DNA of 8,916 nt from the NCBI GenBank assembly GCA_020829485.1, contig JAIVFU010000205.1, forward strand, positions 1 through 8,916, read 5' to 3'. Positions 6,541 to 8,916 of the stretch are shown piece after piece. Position 1 is the first letter of the stretch; each line of letters starts with the position of its first letter. The notes below the pieces were generated by a model that saw nothing but the letters and a program-made list of their open reading frames with translations, ran no database searches and was not told where the DNA came from. Source of the DNA: Nostoc sp. CHAB 5834 (lineage in GTDB: Bacteria > Cyanobacteriota > Cyanobacteriia > Cyanobacteriales > Nostocaceae). The translations under genes and the position numbers were made by a program.

Positions 6541-6974
6541 GAAATGTTATATTCTTTAAAAGCTTCATCACTGTCCATTGACAATCCAGCTTGAATTAAT
6601 GTCCATCCACGATGATTCGTGTTTTTTCGTCGAATCTCCATCTCTTCTTTACCCATGACAATTGCATAAGCAAAAGGAGCATGAGTAGTTAGACATTTTA
6701 GATTATCTGGTGCATTCTCAATTGGTGAACGATAATTTTCTGTTATTATCCTTTTTTGGTTTATTTCTTTAATCTGCTCGTCTGATAGTTCTACAATAAA
6801 GTTACGGGATTTTGTATAGTTAGCCATACAAGCTATCTCTAGCCAAGCTTTTTCAGGAATATCTAGCACTTTTTCTTGAGGAATAATAATCCTTTGAAAA
6901 GGTTCGTCTGGATCTACCTGCCCTATACGAATCCCCTGAGAGAGAATGCTAACTTGATATTCTTTTACGTTCAT
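6510..6974 (-). CDS. Hypothetical protein of unknown family, C-terminus probably altered by IS junction
   Basis: I do not recognise this 154-residue protein. It is soluble in character, with no signal peptide or membrane segment, and has mixed charge with acidic and lysine-rich patches ([14 protein letters not shown] around 63-76, [12 protein letters not shown] around 107-118). Tryptophans W44 and W124 are the most motif-like points, the second in [10 protein letters not shown]. The ATG at 6974 is the only sensible start; the upstream DNA is very AT-rich and has no visible Shine-Dalgarno sequence. The last codons (roughly from V148 in NVQRESLS) are antisense to the truncated IS5 transposase, so the original C-terminus was probably removed when the IS arrived or was deleted, and the stop codon comes from IS DNA. 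Coding potential is supported by length and composition rather than by homology. Confidence 0.55.
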   Translation of the reverse strand: MNVKEYQVSILSQGIRIGQVDPDEPFQRIIIPQEKVLDIPEKAWLEIACMANYTKSRNFIVELSDEQIKEINQKRIITENYRSPIENAPDNLKCLTTHAPFAYAIVMGKEEMEIRRKNTNHRGWTLIQAGLSMDSDEAFKEYNISPNVQRESLS

Positions 6975-7119
6975 TTGTGTATAACAAAAGTATTAGCTCT
7001 TATTTTTATTCTTAAGCGCAAAAGCCATAAGCTTTTATATTTAGCTATATATCTCTTATTATTGTAATATGTATAACTATTTAATTCACAGTAATAATAC
7101 GGAAATAAAAGAGTTCTAA
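6975..7119. other. AT-rich spacer between hypothetical gene and broken plasmid-type gene
   Basis: No gene. The DNA is markedly AT-rich compared with both flanks. A small 6-bp hairpin AAAAGC-CATAA-GCTTTT (7020-7036) is the only structure seen. The promoter of the leftward hypothetical gene should lie here, but no boxes stand out. Confidence 0.4.
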
Positions 7120-7611
7120 TTAACGAGGCTGTTTACATTCCATCTCTAACACTCCCAACAATTTTTCTTCCAACACCGTCAAATAAGCCCGATTCAGCTT
7201 CCCCAGCGACTCCAAAAACCTCTGCACCGACTCCTCCAGCCCACTCGAATACACCTGATTAATGCGATCGCAAATCACCTGCATCTGCTCACACTCGGCA
7301 GGCAGGTAGTTGAAGGACTTCAGATGCTGCAACCCAACGGCATACTCGCCATCCCACATTCTAACGCTGCAACTAAAGTCATTCACTGCGCTGACAATTG
7401 CCCAACAGCCACCTTTGCCTCTCAGTTCGGGATTGTCCTTTGCAAGGATTTGGCCGACTTCACCAAGTTGGTAGGTGTTCGGTACTTTCGTTCGCTCCAT
7501 TATGCGCTGCACCACATCTTTAACGATTCTACCAGTTGGCACTTTCCCGCCAGCAACTTGCACTGCCTGCTGCCATGCAGTGCGCTGGACTTCTGGCTCT
7601 AGGGCAACCAA
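7120..7611 (-). pseudogene. C-terminal part of a conserved cyanobacterial plasmid-type protein, disrupted upstream
   Basis: The frame encodes 163 residues from a TTG at 7611, with LEPEVQRTAWQQAVQ, AGGKVPTGRIVKDVVQRI, LAKDNPELRGKGGCWAIV and MWDGEY, ending in LTVLEEKLL. From memory these are conserved in a protein family frequent on cyanobacterial plasmids and accessory regions, sometimes labelled ParB-like or hypothetical; a DNA-related role is only suspected. The frame upstream of the TTG still reads ERQVRP, as in full homologues, but meets a TGA within ten codons. The missing N-terminal part is found in another frame at 7629-7793. So this is the tail of a broken gene rather than an intact one. 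If translated at all it would need the TTG start, which has no Shine-Dalgarno sequence. Confidence 0.7.
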
Positions 7612-7628
7612 GGGGCGTACTTGACGTT

Positions 7629-7793
7629 CCCCGCTTCAAAAAACGCCCGCTCCACTTTCCTTTCCAGGAGTAGGCGATCGCTAACTTCCTGCTCGGTTAA
7701 TTCTGGAACTTCAACAGCAGTAACGTTAATTGTTGCTGTAGCTGGGTTTTCTTCTTGGGTAAGGTTATCTGGTGGCGTGTCGTCACTGGATGA
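7629..7793 (-). pseudogene. N-terminal fragment of the same broken gene
   Basis: In minus strand, offset by one frame from the downstream fragment, the sequence reads INVTAVEVPELTEQEVSDRL, then LLERKVERAFFEAG. Homologues I recall continue with a KAL-LRELRDRRLYR-like helix and a THKTFEEYCRDRFG-like segment of some 60-70 residues before the ERQVRPL motif. Here the EAG codons join directly to the ERQVRPL codons near 7629, out of frame, and the EAG frame then stops at 7599-7601. The 5' end has no in-frame ATG, GTG or TTG before it runs into a GC-skewed palindromic repeat at 7792, so the true start has also been lost or displaced. I infer an internal deletion of roughly 200 nt plus a repeat insertion. 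Confidence 0.65.
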
Positions 7794-7880
7794 AGCAGAG
7801 GGGCAGAGGTGCAGAGGAGAAGGAATTTGTACAAGGAATTTCTTCTGCTCCTCCGCTCCTCCGCTCCCCTGCTTTCCTGC
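7792..7880. repeat. Purine/pyrimidine-skewed imperfect inverted repeat (STRR-like)
   Basis: The left arm (about 7793-7829) is made of GCAGAGG-type heptads, for example GGGGCAGAGGTGCAGAGGAG. The right arm (about 7838-7876) is their pyrimidine counterpart built from CTCCGCTC units. The centre holds TTGTACAA (7827-7834) flanked by two copies of AGGAATTT. Such heptad-based palindromes are a hallmark of filamentous cyanobacterial genomes. It lies between a broken leftward gene and the start of a rightward gene 19 nt away. Confidence 0.75.
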
Positions 7881-7898
7881 ACCACTGGCAATGAAATC

Positions 7899-8225
7899 AT
7901 GGCGCAGATTTTCAACGAATGTGAGAAATACGGTTTTGAAATCCTCGATGATGGGATTTATCAAAACAACGTGAGACTGGGCGAAGTGGGATGCACTGAC
8001 GGTGCTTGGTGGGTGATGCGTACTGGGGAATACCAGCAAATGCCGTGTGACTCGGCAATGGATGCTGTCTGGTGGTTGTCGATGGTTGACGTGCTACCCA
8101 CTGCTGAAGTAGCTGACTGCGAAGAATTGCTAGACCGACCATTTGATGAATTGACCCCTGATAAATGGCAACGGTTACGGGAGTATGCGCCAGTTGCAGA
8201 AAGTCGGGAGTTGGTAACGGCGTAA
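7899..8225 (+). CDS. Small conserved cyanobacterial protein of unknown function
   Basis: This 108-residue cytoplasmic protein has no signal peptide or membrane helix. Its N-terminal half is a compact, aromatic-rich segment: ECEKYGFEILDDGIYQNN (about 7-24), LGEVGCTDGAWWVMR (about 28-41) and DAVWWLSMVD (about 55-64). An acidic linker and a helix, PFDELTPDKWQRLREYAP, follow near 81-98. I recall proteins with the same opening (MAQIFN, then YGF, then DDGIY) as hypothetical proteins of cyanobacterial plasmids and accessory islands; no function is known. The ATG at 7899 fits that opening; the longer open frame back to 7809 lies within a palindromic repeat and is not likely to be protein. The out-of-frame ATG at 7891 is not used. 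It is divergent from the broken plasmid-type gene on its left, and the repeat inserted just upstream may have changed its promoter. Confidence 0.68.
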   Translation: MAQIFNECEKYGFEILDDGIYQNNVRLGEVGCTDGAWWVMRTGEYQQMPCDSAMDAVWWLSMVDVLPTAEVADCEELLDRPFDELTPDKWQRLREYAPVAESRELVTA

Positions 8226-8242
8226 TTCTCGCACAGACAAGA

Positions 8243-8267
8243 GCGATCGCAGTAGTCAAGCGATCGC
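8243..8267. repeat. Pair of HIP1 octamers 17 bp apart
   Basis: GCGATCGC occurs at 8243-8250 and again at 8260-8267, in the gap between the small conserved gene and the intron remnant. Other copies in the window are at 172, 4662, 5585, 6126, 7264 and 7674. HIP1 is the over-represented octamer of many cyanobacterial genomes; here it mainly marks the host lineage. Confidence 0.8.
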
Positions 8268-8306
8268 CTCCCACCACATTCTCAACAATCCCCAATTAAA
8301 TCAATG

Positions 8307-8384
8307 GTTTGAGTCGATGGGGGATATTATTCCCCGCACCTCTCAGTTAAATCTGGGCGTGCCGTTTTCACCGCACCCAGCTTC
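8307..8384 (-). ncRNA. Group II intron ribozyme domains V and VI (3' end of intron)
   Basis: Read leftward, domain V is at 8384-8349: AAGCTGGGTGCGG, a GAAA tetraloop, then ACGGCACGCCCAG, pairing CTGGG/CCCAG and GTGC/GCAC around the tetraloop. One G-G mismatch sits near the loop where a G-C pair is expected. A domain VI-like stem follows (GGGGA/TCCCC around 8337-8320), and the intron end is placed near 8307 by analogy. Domain V begins about ten bases after the HNH stop codon, as in cyanobacterial introns whose protein fills domain IV. The upstream domains I-III are missing from the window. Confidence 0.72.
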
Positions 8385-8392
8385 CGATGTTC

Positions 8393-8863
8393 TCAGCTTG
8401 CGCTTTTGCTCATGTGTTTGTAATCGTGGCAACTCTCGTGAATTGCTTCAAGATTATTTTTCTTCCAGTTGGCATGTTTTCCGTCGATGTGGTGCAAGTG
8501 TACCTTTTCTTCATCAATGAATTTCAGACCGCAGGAAGCACATCTATGGCTTTGCTTCTTAAGGGCAAAAGAAGTTTCACCGTCGTAGAGCTTACTTTTA
8601 CGTTCGCTCCAGTAGGCTGTATCACCGTCATAGGGGGATTTTGTTCCTTTGACCATGACGTGATTATTTTCGGAGTAGGAAACTGTTGGGAATGCCTTTT
8701 TAACTAACTCCTTGCTGGTGTGGCGTGTTTGCTTGGTTTCCTTGTTAAATACCGCGTATGCTCTGTGATTTAAGAACCAAAGTGAGAACGGGAGCAATGC
8801 GATTTTGTGAGGTCGGCCAAAAAAGGTGCGATGCCTACGGCGGGCTACGCCTACGCTAATCAT
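8393..8863 (-). CDS. HNH endonuclease-domain remnant of a group II intron-encoded protein (RT domain missing)
   Basis: The 156-residue frame is the C-terminal end of a group II intron reverse transcriptase/maturase. Residues about 38-105 carry the NKETKQTRH, KKAFPTV, HVMVKGTKSPYDGD and AYWSERKSKLY motifs that lead into the endonuclease part. Residues 106-150 form an intact HNH: C108 and C111, then HLHHIDG (H124, H125, D127), N136/N137, H142 and C145-H146. The full protein of this class is usually 550-600 residues with RT and maturase domains first; these are absent. Residues 1-36 do not look like intron protein: the first ones are encoded by a palindromic repeat (8828-8856), and an in-frame TAA lies about 13 codons upstream of the ATG. 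So this is a 5'-truncated intron whose HNH part stayed open. Whether it is expressed as a stand-alone nuclease is unknown. Confidence 0.8.
   Translation of the reverse strand: MISVGVARRRHRTFFGRPHKIALLPFSLWFLNHRAYAVFNKETKQTRHTSKELVKKAFPTVSYSENNHVMVKGTKSPYDGDTAYWSERKSKLYDGETSFALKKQSHRCASCGLKFIDEEKVHLHHIDGKHANWKKNNLEAIHESCHDYKHMSKSAS
8828..8856 (+). repeat. Palindromic cyanobacterial repeat at the intron-fragment break
   Basis: The block begins GCGATGCCTACGGCGGGCTA and ends CGCCTACGC; inverted pieces GCCTACGGCG and GGCTACGC give it partial dyad symmetry. Related CCTACGG and CTACGC motifs occur at 4190-4225. From memory, repeats of this kind are widespread in Nostocales intergenic DNA. It encodes the first residues of the HNH reading frame, hence it marks foreign sequence fused to the truncated intron. 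Confidence 0.6.
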
Positions 8864-8916
8864 CTTTTTCAGTATAACAATATATTTACTACATTTTTAA
8901 GCAGTATTAATACGTA

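Noticed and set aside
7809..7898. Longer start for the small plus-strand gene
   Set aside because: The extra residues are translated from a purine-rich palindromic repeat; the conserved-looking opening begins at the 7899 ATG.
7912..8295. Minus-strand 127-residue frame opposite the small conserved gene
   Set aside because: It is antisense to a better candidate, with low-complexity composition and no motif.
8387..8707. Plus-strand frames opposite the HNH gene
   Set aside because: They are shadows of the HNH reading frame, which has unambiguous family motifs on the minus strand.

Overview
The window looks like a filamentous (Nostocales-type) cyanobacterial genome. The evidence is eight copies of the octamer GCGATCGC (HIP1), several palindromic interspersed repeats of the kind common in Nostoc/Calothrix relatives, a COP23-domain gene (a family I know only from cyanobacteria), and a group II intron remnant of cyanobacterial style. 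Species cannot be named from the sequence alone.

Left half (about 265-5516, all minus strand): three genes for exported proteins. In transcription order they are a DegP/HhoA-like trypsin-fold protease with a C-terminal PPC domain (5516-4362), a COP23-domain protein (4094-3522), and a 960-residue protein with two complete trypsin-like protease domains followed by about eleven TPR units (3147-265). The intergenic gaps hold copies of one interspersed repeat, and a strong hairpin follows the COP23 stop. The set reads as a cell-envelope proteolysis/quality-control group, but joint function is inference.

Centre (5517-6181): no convincing gene. It contains a row of compact hairpins (5733-5803) and a perfect 15-bp stem palindrome (5876-5919).

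Right half (6182-8916): a graveyard of mobile and plasmid-like DNA. It holds the 5' end of an IS5-family element with an in-frame stop, abutting an unrecognised 154-residue gene whose C-terminus is encoded by IS sequence. Next comes a conserved cyanobacterial plasmid-type gene broken by an internal deletion and frameshift, then a GC-skewed palindromic repeat separating it from a small divergent conserved gene. Last is the 3' end of a group II intron: an HNH domain plus ribozyme domains V/VI, with no reverse-transcriptase domain.

No tRNA, rRNA, CRISPR array or complete mobile element was found. I see no clear new defence or signalling system. The most distinctive items are the homogenised TPR array on a double protease, the protease/COP23 cluster with a shared upstream repeat, the structured non-coding block, and the RT-less intron fragment that retains an intact HNH reading frame.
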